Assembly (NCBI GenBank): GCA_949293245.1
Contig: CASFCS010000022.1
Location: 1-64,000 of the forward strand
Source: an uncultured bacterium
GTDB taxonomy: Bacteria; Bacillota; Clostridia; Oscillospirales; Oscillospiraceae
Direction of reading: 5' to 3'
DNA: 64,000 nt
In this document: in pieces, positions 17,029-25,514 of the stretch
How the letters are laid out: each line of letters starts with the position of its first letter
How positions within the stretch are numbered: the first letter of the stretch is position 1
Notes under the pieces: model-generated
What the model was told of the DNA's origin: nothing
Database searches by the model: none
Seen by the model: only the letters and a program-made list of their open reading frames with translations
Translations under genes and position numbers: made by a program

Positions 17029-17075
17029 AAACGCTGCTCTCCGGCATACAATGCCGCGAGAGGAGCGTTTTGTTT
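17029..17075 (+). terminator. Long hairpin terminator after ispF
   Basis: AAACGCT (17029-17035) pairs with AGCGTTT (17064-17070). The inner CTCTC with GAGAG and GGCAT with ATGCC extend the stem, and T-rich sequence follows. It ends right at the start of the next gene. Confidence 0.8.
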
Positions 17076-17330
17076 ATGGTCTATTATCTCATGATCTGCC
17101 GGTCGCTGACCTATGCCCAGCGTTCGGCTGCCCTTTTGGAGCGGGCGGGGCTGTCGGCCTATGTCCAGCGGATCCCAAAGCCCATCGCCCGGGAGGGGTG
17201 CGGGTACGCCGTGCGGGTACCGGAGCGCCACCTCACCCAGGGACTGATCCTGCTGCGGCGGGAGGGGCTGTCCCCCCGTCAGATTTATATCGCCCGGCAG
17301 GATGGAAACTATGAGGAGGTAGCGCTGTGA
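17076..17330 (+). CDS. DUF3343 protein, putative sulfur/selenium carrier-like
   Basis: An 84-residue protein with the DUF3343 (Se/S carrier-like) pattern: an N-terminal strand, the segment SLTYAQRSAALLERAGL, and a CGYAVRV strand that contains the conserved Cys. Its stop overlaps the ATG of the following cysteine-desulfurase-type gene by 4 bases. This pairing is frequent in Clostridia and suggests that sulfur or selenium is handed from the desulfurase to this small protein. The start is uncertain: ATG 17076 is taken, although GAGGAG is 11 bases away and ATG 17091 is possible. Confidence 0.8.
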   Translation: MVYYLMICRSLTYAQRSAALLERAGLSAYVQRIPKPIAREGCGYAVRVPERHLTQGLILLRREGLSPRQIYIARQDGNYEEVAL

Positions 17331-18478
17331 TCTATCTGGACTGTGCGGCTACCTCCCTGGAAAAGCCATCGTCTGTGGTCCGGGCCGTGACGCGGGCCCT
17401 CACCACCATGGCCAGTCCCGGGCGGGGGGCCCACTCTGCCGCTCGCCGGGCGGCGGATACGGTGTTCCGCTGCCGGGAGGCCGCCGGGCGGCTGTTTCAT
17501 GTGGAGGATGTGAGCCGGGTGGTCCTCACCACAAGCGCCACCCACGGTCTGAATATTGCCATCCGCACCCTGGTCCGCCCAGGGGGACGGGTGGTGATCT
17601 CCCCCTATGAGCATAACGCCGTCACCCGCACCCTCCACGCCATCCCCGGCGCCGCTGTCCGGGTGGCCTTGGCCCCCCTGTTTGACAGCGGCGCCCTGGT
17701 GGAGTCCTTTCGGTGCCTTTTGGCGGAGGGGGCGGATGCGGCGGTATGTACCCATGTGTCCAATGTATTTGGCTATGTGCTCCCTCTGGAGGAGATTGCC
17801 GGAGTGTGCCGGGAGGCGGGAGTGCCTCTGGTAGTGGATGCCGCCCAGTCGGCGGGGGTGCTTCCCCTGGATTTTACAGCCCTGGGCGCGGCCTTTGCCG
17901 CCATGCCGGGACACAAGGGACTGTACGGCCCCCAGGGGACAGGACTGCTTTTGTGCCGGGACATGCCGGAGCCCATCCTCTTTGGGGGGACGGGCAGCGA
18001 CTCCATCAACCAGGCCATGCCCGGTGACCTGCCTGACCGCCTGGAGGCCGGAACTGCCAATGTCCCCGGGGCAGCGGGGCTGCTGGCGGGGATGGAATTT
18101 GTAGAGGCCAAGGGGCCGGGGCGGCTTCTGCGCCATGAGCGTTCCCTGGCCCGGCGGCTGGGTGCGGGCCTGGCGTCCATCCCCGGAGTGGAGGTGTTTC
18201 TGCCGCCGGAGGAGGTGAGGTGCGGGGTGGTTTCCTTCCGCCTCTCTGCCATGGACTGCGAGAGTGCCGCCGAGGCCCTGGGCGCCATGGGGCTTGCTCT
18301 GCGGGGGGGCCTCCACTGCGCGCCGCTGGCCCACCGCACCGCAGGGACCCTGGAAAGCGGCACGCTGCGGGCCAGTTTTTCCGCGTTCAGCCACATGGGA
18401 CACATACCGCCCCTGCTCTCGGCGGTGACAAGCCTTCAGGGTGCGCCCGGGGGACGCCGGGCCGGTGGAAGAAGATGA
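17327..18478 (+). CDS. Class V aminotransferase, cysteine-desulfurase-like
   Basis: A 383-residue PLP enzyme of the cysteine desulfurase/selenocysteine lyase superfamily. The PLP lysine is K197 in PGHKGLYGPQG. DAAQSAG (around 168-174) holds the cofactor Asp. A late conserved Cys is C331 in GGLHCAP, the region that carries the persulfide-forming Cys in group II desulfurases. It is translationally coupled to the DUF3343 carrier upstream. No IscU- or SufU-type scaffold adjoins it, so it may serve selenium or thio-modification rather than bulk Fe-S assembly; that is inference. Confidence 0.88.
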   Translation: MIYLDCAATSLEKPSSVVRAVTRALTTMASPGRGAHSAARRAADTVFRCREAAGRLFHVEDVSRVVLTTSATHGLNIAIRTLVRPGGRVVISPYEHNAVTRTLHAIPGAAVRVALAPLFDSGALVESFRCLLAEGADAAVCTHVSNVFGYVLPLEEIAGVCREAGVPLVVDAAQSAGVLPLDFTALGAAFAAMPGHKGLYGPQGTGLLLCRDMPEPILFGGTGSDSINQAMPGDLPDRLEAGTANVPGAAGLLAGMEFVEAKGPGRLLRHERSLARRLGAGLASIPGVEVFLPPEEVRCGVVSFRLSAMDCESAAEALGAMGLALRGGLHCAPLAHRTAGTLESGTLRASFSAFSHMGHIPPLLSAVTSLQGAPGGRRAGGRR

Positions 18479-18484
18479 ATGCCG

Positions 18485-18535
18485 CCGGGGCGTGGGGCGG
18501 GGGAAATGTGCCTGTCCCCTTACCCGACGCCCCGG
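18485..18535 (+). terminator. Hairpin after the desulfurase gene
   Basis: CCGGGGCGT (18485-18493) pairs with ACGCCCCGG (18527-18535). There is no T-run, so termination is uncertain. Confidence 0.35.
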
Positions 18536-18595
18536 CCTGTCTTGGTGATAAACCAAAAAAATGTGAATTTTATTGGAATGATAGTCCCCCCTTAC

Positions 18596-18624
18596 TTGCG
18601 TAATTTTCCCCGATAGGATATAAT
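18596..18624 (+). promoter_or_regulatory. Sigma-A promoter of cdaA-cdaR
   Basis: TTGCGT (18596-18601), 17 bases, TATAAT (18619-18624). The leader of about 100 bases contains a CCCCTCA/TGAGGGG hairpin. Confidence 0.78.
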
Positions 18625-18731
18625 AGTTTGACAGTTTTGAAGACAAAGATTTTTTTGGCGAAAAAGCCCCTCAAACCTGGCCGATGAGGGGAGAACTCCC
18701 GCCTTCCCAGGGGAAGAGGGTAAGGAGATAC

Positions 18732-19637
18732 ATGACTATGGATATGACGCAGTGGCTCAATACCATATGGAGGCAGGCGGCGGGCCTGACCTGGGACTTT
18801 GAGATCTGGGACGTGGTGGATATCGCCGTCATGGCCTATATCTTTTACCAGGTGCTGATGTTTATCCGCCGCAGCCGGTCGGGACAGGTGGCCAAGGCCA
18901 TTTTGCTGCTTTTTGTGGCCCTGGGGCTGTCCTCGATCTGTCATCTGGATTCCATCAACTTCATTCTCAGCCGCACGCTGGAGCTGGGCCTCATTGCCCT
19001 GCTGATCATCTTCCAGCCGGAGCTGCGCCGTCTGCTGGAGCAGATGGGCAGCGGCAGTCTGAAGAACTCCTTCATCCGGGAGGAGCGGGGCAACGAGATG
19101 GAAAACGCCATTGTTCAGACTGTTGCGGCCTATGCCTCCCTCTCCCGGGACAAGGTGGGGGCCCTGATGGTCTTTGAGCGCAAGACCATGCTGGACGACG
19201 TGATCAAGACGGGCACCGAGCTGGACGCCCGGGTGTCTGCGGAGCTGCTGAAAAACCTCTTTTGGAACAAAGCGCCTCTCCACGACGGGGCGGTCATCCT
19301 GCGGGAGGGCCGCATCGTGGGCGGCGGGTGCATGCTGCCCCTGTCTGGCAACGTGAACCTGAGCAAGGACCTGGGCATGCGCCACCGGGCGGGCATCGGC
19401 ATCAGCGAGAACTCCGACGCGGTGGTGGCTATCGTCTCCGAGGAGACAGGCTCTATCTCGGTGGCCATCAACGGCATGCTCAAGCGGCATCTCTCCCCCG
19501 AGACTCTGGAGCGGCTGCTGCGCAACGAGCTTCTGCCGGACCCGGAGCCCAAGTCCTCCCCCGGGTCCAAGCTCACAGGTATTTTCAGATGGAAAAAGGG
19601 AGACAAATCCGATGGGAAAGAAAATTCTGGACAGTAA
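18732..19637 (+). CDS. cdaA: Diadenylate cyclase (c-di-AMP synthase)
   Basis: A 301-residue membrane enzyme that condenses two ATP into c-di-AMP, the second messenger for K+ and turgor control. Three N-terminal membrane helices (about 25-95) precede the DAC domain. The active-site DGA is at residues 185-187 and RHR at 217-219. AAGGAG (18722-18727) is close to ATG 18732; a second ATG at 18738 is equally possible. cdaR overlaps its end by 26 bases. The glmM gene that completes the cluster in many Firmicutes is not next to it here, and glmS lies 32 kb away. Confidence 0.95.
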   Translation: MTMDMTQWLNTIWRQAAGLTWDFEIWDVVDIAVMAYIFYQVLMFIRRSRSGQVAKAILLLFVALGLSSICHLDSINFILSRTLELGLIALLIIFQPELRRLLEQMGSGSLKNSFIREERGNEMENAIVQTVAAYASLSRDKVGALMVFERKTMLDDVIKTGTELDARVSAELLKNLFWNKAPLHDGAVILREGRIVGGGCMLPLSGNVNLSKDLGMRHRAGIGISENSDAVVAIVSEETGSISVAINGMLKRHLSPETLERLLRNELLPDPEPKSSPGSKLTGIFRWKKGDKSDGKENSGQ

Positions 19638-20853
19638 AATCACCTACATCATTTTGGCTGTCCTGTGCTCCATCATTTTCTGGTTCTATGTTAAGACCAC
19701 CCAGGAAGACAACATGGTCACCAAGACCATTGAGGGCATTCCGGTGACCTTTGAGGGGACAGAGGACCTGGAGTCCCGGGGACTGATGGTCCTGCCGGGG
19801 GATACTGTGGTTGATATTACCATCGAGGTGCGGCGTAACGCGGTGCTGGACTTCAACCGGGATACCATTCAGCTGACGGTGGATGTCTCCGGTATCACGG
19901 AGACCGGTTCCTATGTGATGGGCTACGACATCAAGTGGCCCTCCGGTGTGTCCTACGGAGACTATACCCTTCAGGGGCGCAGCGCCATCAACGTGCCTTT
20001 TGACGTGGTGAAGTACAGCGAGAAGGACGTGCCCATCCAGGGCAGCTTCGTGGGCAGCCTGGCCGACGGCTATCTCCAGGGCGACTTCTCCTTCGAGCCC
20101 TCCACCGTCCACATCAGCGGGCAGGCCCGGCTGGTGGATCTGGTGGACTATGCCCTGGTCACCATCAGCGGGGAGGACGTATCCTCCACGATCACGGGGG
20201 AGCGGGCCTTTACCTTCATCGGCTACGACGGCAGCGAGCTGACCGACCTGGATGTGGAGTGTGCCGAGGAGACGGTGAATACCACCATGCCGGTGCTGCT
20301 GACCAAAGAAGTAGAGCTGAAGGTGGAGTGGAACGATGGCGGCGGCCTGACAGCCAGCGACATTACCTGGGAGATCTCCCCCAGAACCATTATGGTGGGC
20401 GGAGAGCCTGCCGATATCCAGGCCCTCCAGGAAATTGTGCTGGGGCCGGTAGACCTGGCTACGGTGACCGGGTCCACCACACTGAATCTGGAGATCCCCC
20501 TGGCCAATGAGCTGACCAACATCAGCGGCATCACCGAGGCCGCCGTCACCGTGACCATTGACGAGAGCATGACCACCACCACCGTGGAGACCACCGACAT
20601 TGAGGTCATCAATCCCCCCGATGGGTACACCGCCCGCTCTCTCACCACCGCGCTGTCGGTGGTGGTGAGAGGAACGGCGGAGGAACTGGCCAATATTACG
20701 CCCGCCAATGTGCGGGTGGTGGCCGACCTCACCGGCAGCAGCGCCGCCACGGGGCAGTACTCCGTGCCGGTGCGGGTGTATGTGGACAGCGCGGGCAACG
20801 CCGGGGCCGTAGGCACCGACTACCGCATCGTGGTCAGCATGCGCCGCAGCTAG
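19612..20853 (+). CDS. cdaR: CdaA regulatory protein with YbbR repeats
   Basis: A 413-residue protein with an N-terminal membrane anchor (residues ~8-28) and a long extracytoplasmic part built of YbbR-type beta repeats. At least three can be seen (around 45-125, 130-210 and 225-310), and a probable fourth reaches the end. CdaR binds CdaA and modulates c-di-AMP production from outside the membrane. Its start lies inside cdaA after AAAGGGAG, so the two are coupled. Thr and Val are very frequent, as expected for surface beta domains. Confidence 0.92.
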   Translation: MGKKILDSKITYIILAVLCSIIFWFYVKTTQEDNMVTKTIEGIPVTFEGTEDLESRGLMVLPGDTVVDITIEVRRNAVLDFNRDTIQLTVDVSGITETGSYVMGYDIKWPSGVSYGDYTLQGRSAINVPFDVVKYSEKDVPIQGSFVGSLADGYLQGDFSFEPSTVHISGQARLVDLVDYALVTISGEDVSSTITGERAFTFIGYDGSELTDLDVECAEETVNTTMPVLLTKEVELKVEWNDGGGLTASDITWEISPRTIMVGGEPADIQALQEIVLGPVDLATVTGSTTLNLEIPLANELTNISGITEAAVTVTIDESMTTTTVETTDIEVINPPDGYTARSLTTALSVVVRGTAEELANITPANVRVVADLTGSSAATGQYSVPVRVYVDSAGNAGAVGTDYRIVVSMRRS

Positions 20854-20883
20854 GCCGGACGGAATCAACAGGAGCGAGAATAT

Positions 20884-21306
20884 ATGACCCAGACTGCCAC
20901 TGTGACCAAAGTATTGTCCGACGGCCGGGCGGAGATCTCCGTGAAGCGGGCCTCCGCCTGCGGCCACAACTGCGAGGAGTGCGCGGGAGGCTGTGAGCTT
21001 ATCTCCATGCCGCCGGTGTCTGCGGTAGCCCGCAACGACGCCGGGGCCCGGGTAGGGGACAAGGTGATCGTGGAGTCCCACACGGGAAAGGTGCTGCGCA
21101 TTGCGGCCCTGGTGTATCTGCTGCCCTTTGCCCTCTTTTTCCTGGGGTATGTGCTGGGGGCCCAGCTGTTCAAGCAGACCTGGGCGGGCGGTGCCCTGGG
21201 GGCGGCCGGGTTTCTGGTCAGCTTTCTGCCCATCTGGCGGCTCAACGCCCGGGTGGGGCGGCAGAAGGAGCTGTTTCGCATTGTCCGGATCTGCTCCGGG
21301 GAGTGA
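20884..21306 (+). CDS. RseC-like SoxR-reducing family membrane protein
   Basis: A 140-residue protein. The N-terminal soluble part contains a four-cysteine cluster with the pattern CGxxCxxCxxxC near residues 34-44. Two membrane helices follow (around 76-98 and 103-120). This is the RseC/RsxC-associated architecture; relatives in other bacteria act with Rnf complexes on redox-sensitive regulators. No rnf genes are nearby, so the partner is unknown. AGGAG precedes the ATG by 8-9 bases. It begins a compact four-gene run that ends at 23328. Confidence 0.82.
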   Translation: MTQTATVTKVLSDGRAEISVKRASACGHNCEECAGGCELISMPPVSAVARNDAGARVGDKVIVESHTGKVLRIAALVYLLPFALFFLGYVLGAQLFKQTWAGGALGAAGFLVSFLPIWRLNARVGRQKELFRIVRICSGE

Positions 21307-21312
21307 GGCGCG

Positions 21313-22209
21313 GTGTTCGGCTACGTGCGCCCCATCCGGGACAGGCTCTCTCCAGAGGAGTGGGCCCTCTACCAGGGGGCCTACTGCGGACTGTGCCACG
21401 CCCTGGGGGCGGGGTACGGCCCTCTGGCCCGGTTTACCTTAAATTATGATTTCACCTTTCTGGCGATCCTCCTCAGTCCGCCGGAGGAGCCGGAGCTGCG
21501 CCCCCGGCGCTGCCTGGTCCACCCCTTCCGCCCCCGGCGGGCGGCGGACTCTCAGGGGGCCCTGGCCCTGGCGGCGGACACCAGCATGATCCTCACCTGG
21601 CATAAGCTGCGGGACGATATATTGGACCGGCGGGGTCCCGGGCAGATGCCGTCCCGCAGTGCCGCCCTGGCCATTGGGCGGGGGTACCGCCGGGCGGCCG
21701 CCCTCCACCCCGCATTGGATGGCTGTACCCGGGAGAATCTGGACCGGCTCCATCGTCTGGAGGGGGAGCGCTCTTCCTCTATCGACCGTACGGCGGACGC
21801 CTTTGCCGCCATCCTGCGGGGAGCCGGGGGAGAGGCGGCGGAGGAGAGACAGCGGCGGGTGCTGGAGGAACTGCTCTACCACCTGGGCCGCTGGATCTAT
21901 CTGACAGACGCCTGGGATGACCTGGAACAGGACCGGCGGGGGGGACAGTATAACCCCCTGCTCTATCGCTTTCCGGACGGCCCCGAGGGCCACCGGGAGG
22001 AGGTGGGGCGCACCATGACCCACTCGGTGCGCCTGTGCCAGTCCGCCGCGGCGCTGGCGGACTTCGGCCCCTGGCAGGGGGTGGTGGACAACATCCTCTA
22101 CCTGGGCATCCCCGCGGTGCAGGAGCTGGTGCTCTCTGGCCGGGGAAAGGAACTGCGAAGACAAAAACGGCGGGGAGATCCCCCGCTTCACAGGGAGAAT
22201 GACACATGA
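21313..22209 (+). CDS. DUF5685 family protein
   Basis: A 298-residue soluble protein. The N-terminal signature is FGYVRP, then YCGLCHALG with Cys 25 and Cys 28. A helical, Asp/His-containing region follows (TWHKLRDDILD, about 95-107) and a late WDDLEQD near 200. It starts with GTG at 21313, six bases after the previous stop. Its own stop overlaps the ATG of the J-domain gene. This gene pair recurs in Clostridia, and the Cys pair here together with the Cys-rich tail of the neighbour hints at a shared metal or redox function. No activity is known to me. Confidence 0.78.
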   Translation: MFGYVRPIRDRLSPEEWALYQGAYCGLCHALGAGYGPLARFTLNYDFTFLAILLSPPEEPELRPRRCLVHPFRPRRAADSQGALALAADTSMILTWHKLRDDILDRRGPGQMPSRSAALAIGRGYRRAAALHPALDGCTRENLDRLHRLEGERSSSIDRTADAFAAILRGAGGEAAEERQRRVLEELLYHLGRWIYLTDAWDDLEQDRRGGQYNPLLYRFPDGPEGHREEVGRTMTHSVRLCQSAAALADFGPWQGVVDNILYLGIPAVQELVLSGRGKELRRQKRRGDPPLHRENDT

Positions 22210-22802
22210 CCGATCCTTACAGCGTATTGGGCATTCAGCCCACCGCCACCGACGCGGAGGTCAAAAAGGCCTACCGGGAGCTGGCCCGCAAATACCATCC
22301 TGACAACTACCAGAACAACCCCCTGGCGGACCTGGCCGAGGAGAAGATGAAGGAGATCAACGAGGCCTACGACGCCATCAACCGGGCCCGCAGCGGCGCC
22401 GGCGGGGGGAGCTACGCCTCGGGCAGCCAGGGCCAGGCCTACCAGCGCCAGAGCTATCAGGGCAGCGCCCTCTATCAACAGGTGCGCCGGTGCATCAACA
22501 TGGGGGACCTGGGTCAGGCGGAGGCCCTGCTGCAGCAGGCTCCCAGCCGGGACGCGGAGTGGTTCTTCCTCAACGGCAGCCTGGCCTACCGCCGGGGCTG
22601 GCTGGATGAGGCCCTTCAGAACTACAACACCGCCTGCCAGATGGACCCCACCAACCCCGAGTACCGGCAGGCCCTGAGCATGATGCAGCAGGGGGGGTAC
22701 GCCTACCAGCCCCCGGGATACTCCAACGCCCAGGGGTGCGACAGCTGCGACATCTGCAGCACCCTGCTGTGCCTCAACTGCCTGTGCGGCGGGTGCAACT
22801 GA
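22206..22802 (+). CDS. J-domain protein with TPR-like repeat and cysteine-rich tail
   Basis: A 198-residue protein. Residues 3-60 form a DnaJ J-domain with the HPD motif at 31-33, which would stimulate an Hsp70 ATPase. A Gly/Gln/Ser-rich linker follows (about 62-85), then a TPR-like helical pair (about 88-160). The last ~23 residues contain seven cysteines in CxxC-like spacing. There is no DnaJ zinc finger or substrate domain, so this is a specialised co-chaperone rather than DnaJ itself. It is coupled by ATGA to the DUF5685 gene, its probable client or partner. Confidence 0.85.
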   Translation: MTDPYSVLGIQPTATDAEVKKAYRELARKYHPDNYQNNPLADLAEEKMKEINEAYDAINRARSGAGGGSYASGSQGQAYQRQSYQGSALYQQVRRCINMGDLGQAEALLQQAPSRDAEWFFLNGSLAYRRGWLDEALQNYNTACQMDPTNPEYRQALSMMQQGGYAYQPPGYSNAQGCDSCDICSTLLCLNCLCGGCN

Positions 22803-22803
22803 T

Positions 22804-23328
22804 ATGAAGCGGGGCGCGGGTATCAAGGTGGCCCTGCCGGCCCTGCTGGGGGCGCTGTCACTGGCCATCCTCTACGCTGCCTGCCTGATTCCAACCGGGA
22901 CCTGGGGCCTGGCGGCCCTGGCGGGGCTGACCCCCGCCGCCGCGGTGATCGCGGGGGGACTGCGGGGGGGCTTTTTGTGCTGGGGCGGCGTGAGCATTTT
23001 GGCGGCGGTGCTGCTGCCGGATAAGTTTGTGGCGGCCCTCTTTGCCGCCCTCTTCGGCCTGTACCCGATGGTGAAGTCCCTGGCGGAGCGGATCAAGGCG
23101 CCGGTCTTGCGGTGGGCGGTCAAGCTGGTCTTTTTCAACCTGGCGTTCACAGTGCTCTATATGGCCCTGGGGGCCCTGATGCTCAACACCCTGCCCGGGG
23201 TATTCGGGGCGGTTTGGCTCCTGTACGGGGCGGGCAACGTGGTGTTCGTGCTCTATGACCTGGGGTTCAGCCGCCTGATCGGTTTTTATTTGCAGCGCCT
23301 CTGGCCCGCTTTGAAGCGGACCGGCTGA
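22804..23328 (+). CDS. Unknown polytopic membrane protein
   Basis: A 174-residue hydrophobic protein with about five membrane segments and a Lys/Arg-rich cytoplasmic loop (VKSLAERIKAP, around 80-90). I do not recognise the family. The first half is reminiscent of small ECF-type or YybS-like membrane proteins, but no substrate motif can be named. It starts one base after the J-domain stop and ends 21 bases before yicC, so it is the last member of the RseC/DUF5685/J-domain run. Its job is probably tied to that group. Confidence 0.7.
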   Translation: MKRGAGIKVALPALLGALSLAILYAACLIPTGTWGLAALAGLTPAAAVIAGGLRGGFLCWGGVSILAAVLLPDKFVAALFAALFGLYPMVKSLAERIKAPVLRWAVKLVFFNLAFTVLYMALGALMLNTLPGVFGAVWLLYGAGNVVFVLYDLGFSRLIGFYLQRLWPALKRTG

Positions 23329-23349
23329 CGCGAGGGAGGATAGGATGAG

Positions 23350-24237
23350 ATGATCAGAAGTATGACCGGCTATGGCCGGGGGGAGCGGGAGCTCTGCGGG
23401 CGCACCGTCACCGTGGAGGTGCGGGCGGTGAACAACCGCTTTCTGGACTGTGCGGTCAAGATCCCCCGGACCTACCTGTTTCTGGAGGACGCCATCAAGT
23501 CCCGGGTGCAGGAGCGTGCGGCCCGGGGCAAGGTGGACGTGTTCGTCACCGTGGCCGGGGCGGGGGAGGAGGCCGTGTCCGTCACGGTGAACGAACCCCT
23601 GGCCCGGGCCTACCTGGCGGCCCTGGAGCGGTTGAGCCAGCTGGGGGCGGACCAGGAGGTGAAGGCCGACTGCCGCGCCACAGATCTGGCCCGGTTCCCC
23701 GACGTGCTGGCGGTGGAGAAGGAGCCCGAGGATATGGACAGCCTGAAGGAGGGGGTTCTCTCCGCCCTGGATCAGGCCCTGGAGGACTTTACCGCCATGC
23801 GGGAGCGGGAGGGAGCGCGCCTGGTGGAGGATGTCCGCAGCCGGGCAGGTACCATCGCCGCCCTTCTCGCCCAGGTGGAGGAGCGCTCCCCCCAGACGGT
23901 GGCGGATTACCGCTGCCGGCTGGAGGCCAAAATGGCCGAGGTGCTCCAGAACACCCAGATCGACGAGAGCCGCCTGCTCACCGAGGCCGCCATCTTTGCC
24001 GACAAGGTGGCGGTGGATGAAGAGACCGTTCGGCTCCACAGCCACCTGCGCCAGCTGGAGGAGCTGCTCTCCGCCGGGGGCGCCGTGGGGCGCAAGCTGG
24101 ATTTTCTCATCCAGGAGTTCAACCGGGAGGCCAACACCATCGGCTCCAAATGCAGCGACCTGGCTGTTACCCGCCTGGTGGTGGATATGAAGGCCGAGAT
24201 TGAGAAGATCCGGGAGCAGGTGCAGAACATGGAGTAA
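23350..24237 (+). CDS. yicC: YicC/YloC-type endoribonuclease
   Basis: A 295-residue protein with the characteristic N-terminus MTGYGRGE (from residue 5) and the C-terminal [19 protein letters not shown] signature. YicC of E. coli and YloC-type relatives are RNA endonucleases that affect small-RNA and mRNA turnover. It opens the block that matches the Bacillus subtilis yloC order: yicC, remA, gmk, rpoZ, priA. A GGGAGGA ribosome site is about 9 bases before ATG 23350. Confidence 0.92.
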   Translation: MIRSMTGYGRGERELCGRTVTVEVRAVNNRFLDCAVKIPRTYLFLEDAIKSRVQERAARGKVDVFVTVAGAGEEAVSVTVNEPLARAYLAALERLSQLGADQEVKADCRATDLARFPDVLAVEKEPEDMDSLKEGVLSALDQALEDFTAMREREGARLVEDVRSRAGTIAALLAQVEERSPQTVADYRCRLEAKMAEVLQNTQIDESRLLTEAAIFADKVAVDEETVRLHSHLRQLEELLSAGGAVGRKLDFLIQEFNREANTIGSKCSDLAVTRLVVDMKAEIEKIREQVQNME

Positions 24238-24272
24238 GGGCCCCGCCCTTTACAGGAGATGACGGGAAGAAG

Positions 24273-24545
24273 ATGAAACTGATCAACATTGGCTTTGGGA
24301 ATCTGATCTCCGCCCAGCGCCTGCTGGCGGTGGTGGGGCCGGACTCTGCGCCCATCCGGCGTCTGACCCAGGAGGCCAGGGAGCGGGGGATGCTCATTGA
24401 TGCCAGCTACGGCCGCAAGACCCGGGCGGTGCTCATCATGGACAGCGACCACGTGGTGCTCTCCGCCCTGCAGCCCGACACCATTGCAAGCCGCCTCAAC
24501 GGCAGGGACGCCGAAAGCCTGGAAACGGAGGAGCAGGAGTTATGA
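24273..24545 (+). CDS. remA: Extracellular matrix regulator RemA (DUF370)
   Basis: A 90-residue protein of the DUF370/RemA family, DNA-binding regulators that form oligomeric rings and activate biofilm-matrix genes in B. subtilis. The core INIGFGN near residues 4-10 and the [30 protein letters not shown] stretch (split here: residues ~29-58) are conserved. Its position between yicC and gmk is the same as ylzA/remA in Bacillus. The stop overlaps the gmk start. Confidence 0.92.
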   Translation: MKLINIGFGNLISAQRLLAVVGPDSAPIRRLTQEARERGMLIDASYGRKTRAVLIMDSDHVVLSALQPDTIASRLNGRDAESLETEEQEL

Positions 24546-25153
24546 ATGTGCAGAAGAAAAAGCGAGGGGAGCTGATCGTGCTCTCCGGCCCCTCTGGGGT
24601 GGGGAAGAGCACGGTGATCGCCGAACTCCTCAGCGAGCGCAGCGACATCCACTTTTCCGTGTCCTTCACCACCCGCAGTCCCCGGGTGGGGGAGGCCGAC
24701 GGCGTCAACTACAACTTTGTCACCCGGGAGGAGTTTGAGCGGATGATCGCCGGGGATGAGCTGCTGGAGTACGCCGAGTATGTGGGCAACTACTACGGCA
24801 CCTCCCTGAAGGTGATCCAGGAGAAGCTGGACAAAGGCATCGATGTACTGCTGGACATCGAGGTCCAGGGGGCGGCCAAGGTGCGGCAGAAGTGCCCGGA
24901 GGCGGTGTTCATCTTCATTATGCCCCCCTCCTTTGAGGAGCTCTCCCGCCGCCTCCACCGCCGCAATACCGACAGCGAGGAGGTCATTGCCGACCGCCTC
25001 ACCAAGGCCCAGCAGGAGTGCCGCCAGATCCCCCAGTACGACTACCTGGTGGTCAACGACACCGTCACCGCCGCCGCCCATGAGATCATCGCCATCCTGA
25101 CGGCGGAGGGCTGCCGGGTGAAAAACAGAACCCATCTGATTGAAGGAGTGTAA
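24542..25153 (+). CDS. gmk: Guanylate kinase
   Basis: A 203-residue P-loop kinase that converts GMP to GDP. The P-loop [10 protein letters not shown] is at about residues 15-24, and the GMP-binding region ([19 protein letters not shown]) follows. Length and motifs are standard. The ATG overlaps the remA stop codon. It precedes rpoZ by 5 bases, and both are usually transcribed together. Confidence 0.97.
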   Translation: MNVQKKKRGELIVLSGPSGVGKSTVIAELLSERSDIHFSVSFTTRSPRVGEADGVNYNFVTREEFERMIAGDELLEYAEYVGNYYGTSLKVIQEKLDKGIDVLLDIEVQGAAKVRQKCPEAVFIFIMPPSFEELSRRLHRRNTDSEEVIADRLTKAQQECRQIPQYDYLVVNDTVTAAAHEIIAILTAEGCRVKNRTHLIEGV

Positions 25154-25158
25154 AGACT

Positions 25159-25356
25159 ATGCTGCTCTATCCCCCTATGAATAAACTGCTCAACAACATC
25201 TCCAGCCGCTATCTCCTGGTGAACGTGGTGGCCCAGCGGGCCCGCCAGATCTCCAAGGAGGCCGACGAGAGCCACACATCCCTCACCGAGAAGCCTGTGA
25301 GCATGGCGGTGCAGGAGGTGGCCGACGGCGTGCTCACCGTGGACGCCGAGGTATAA
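25159..25356 (+). CDS. rpoZ: RNA polymerase omega subunit
   Basis: A 65-residue omega subunit that helps beta-prime fold and assemble into RNA polymerase. The conserved part is SSRYLLVNVVAQRARQI (around 15-31), and the C-terminus is short, as in other Clostridia. AAGGAG lies about 10 bases before ATG 25159. The location after gmk fits the usual gmk-rpoZ pair. coaBC, which follows in Bacillus, is absent. 25357-25514 contains only a short CCGGAG/CTCCGG hairpin before priA. Confidence 0.92.
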   Translation: MLLYPPMNKLLNNISSRYLLVNVVAQRARQISKEADESHTSLTEKPVSMAVQEVADGVLTVDAEV

Positions 25357-25514
25357 AAATCCCCGTTCCAGCGCCCCTTGCGGGGCAATGTGATCATCTT
25401 GTTTTCTCCGGGGTCGCCGTACCTCGGAGAAACTACTTCTCAGGGCGCCCGCGCCTGTGAGAGGACCGGAGCCCGACTCCGGTGCCGCAAATCCCGGGAG
25501 AAAGGGGAGAGGGC

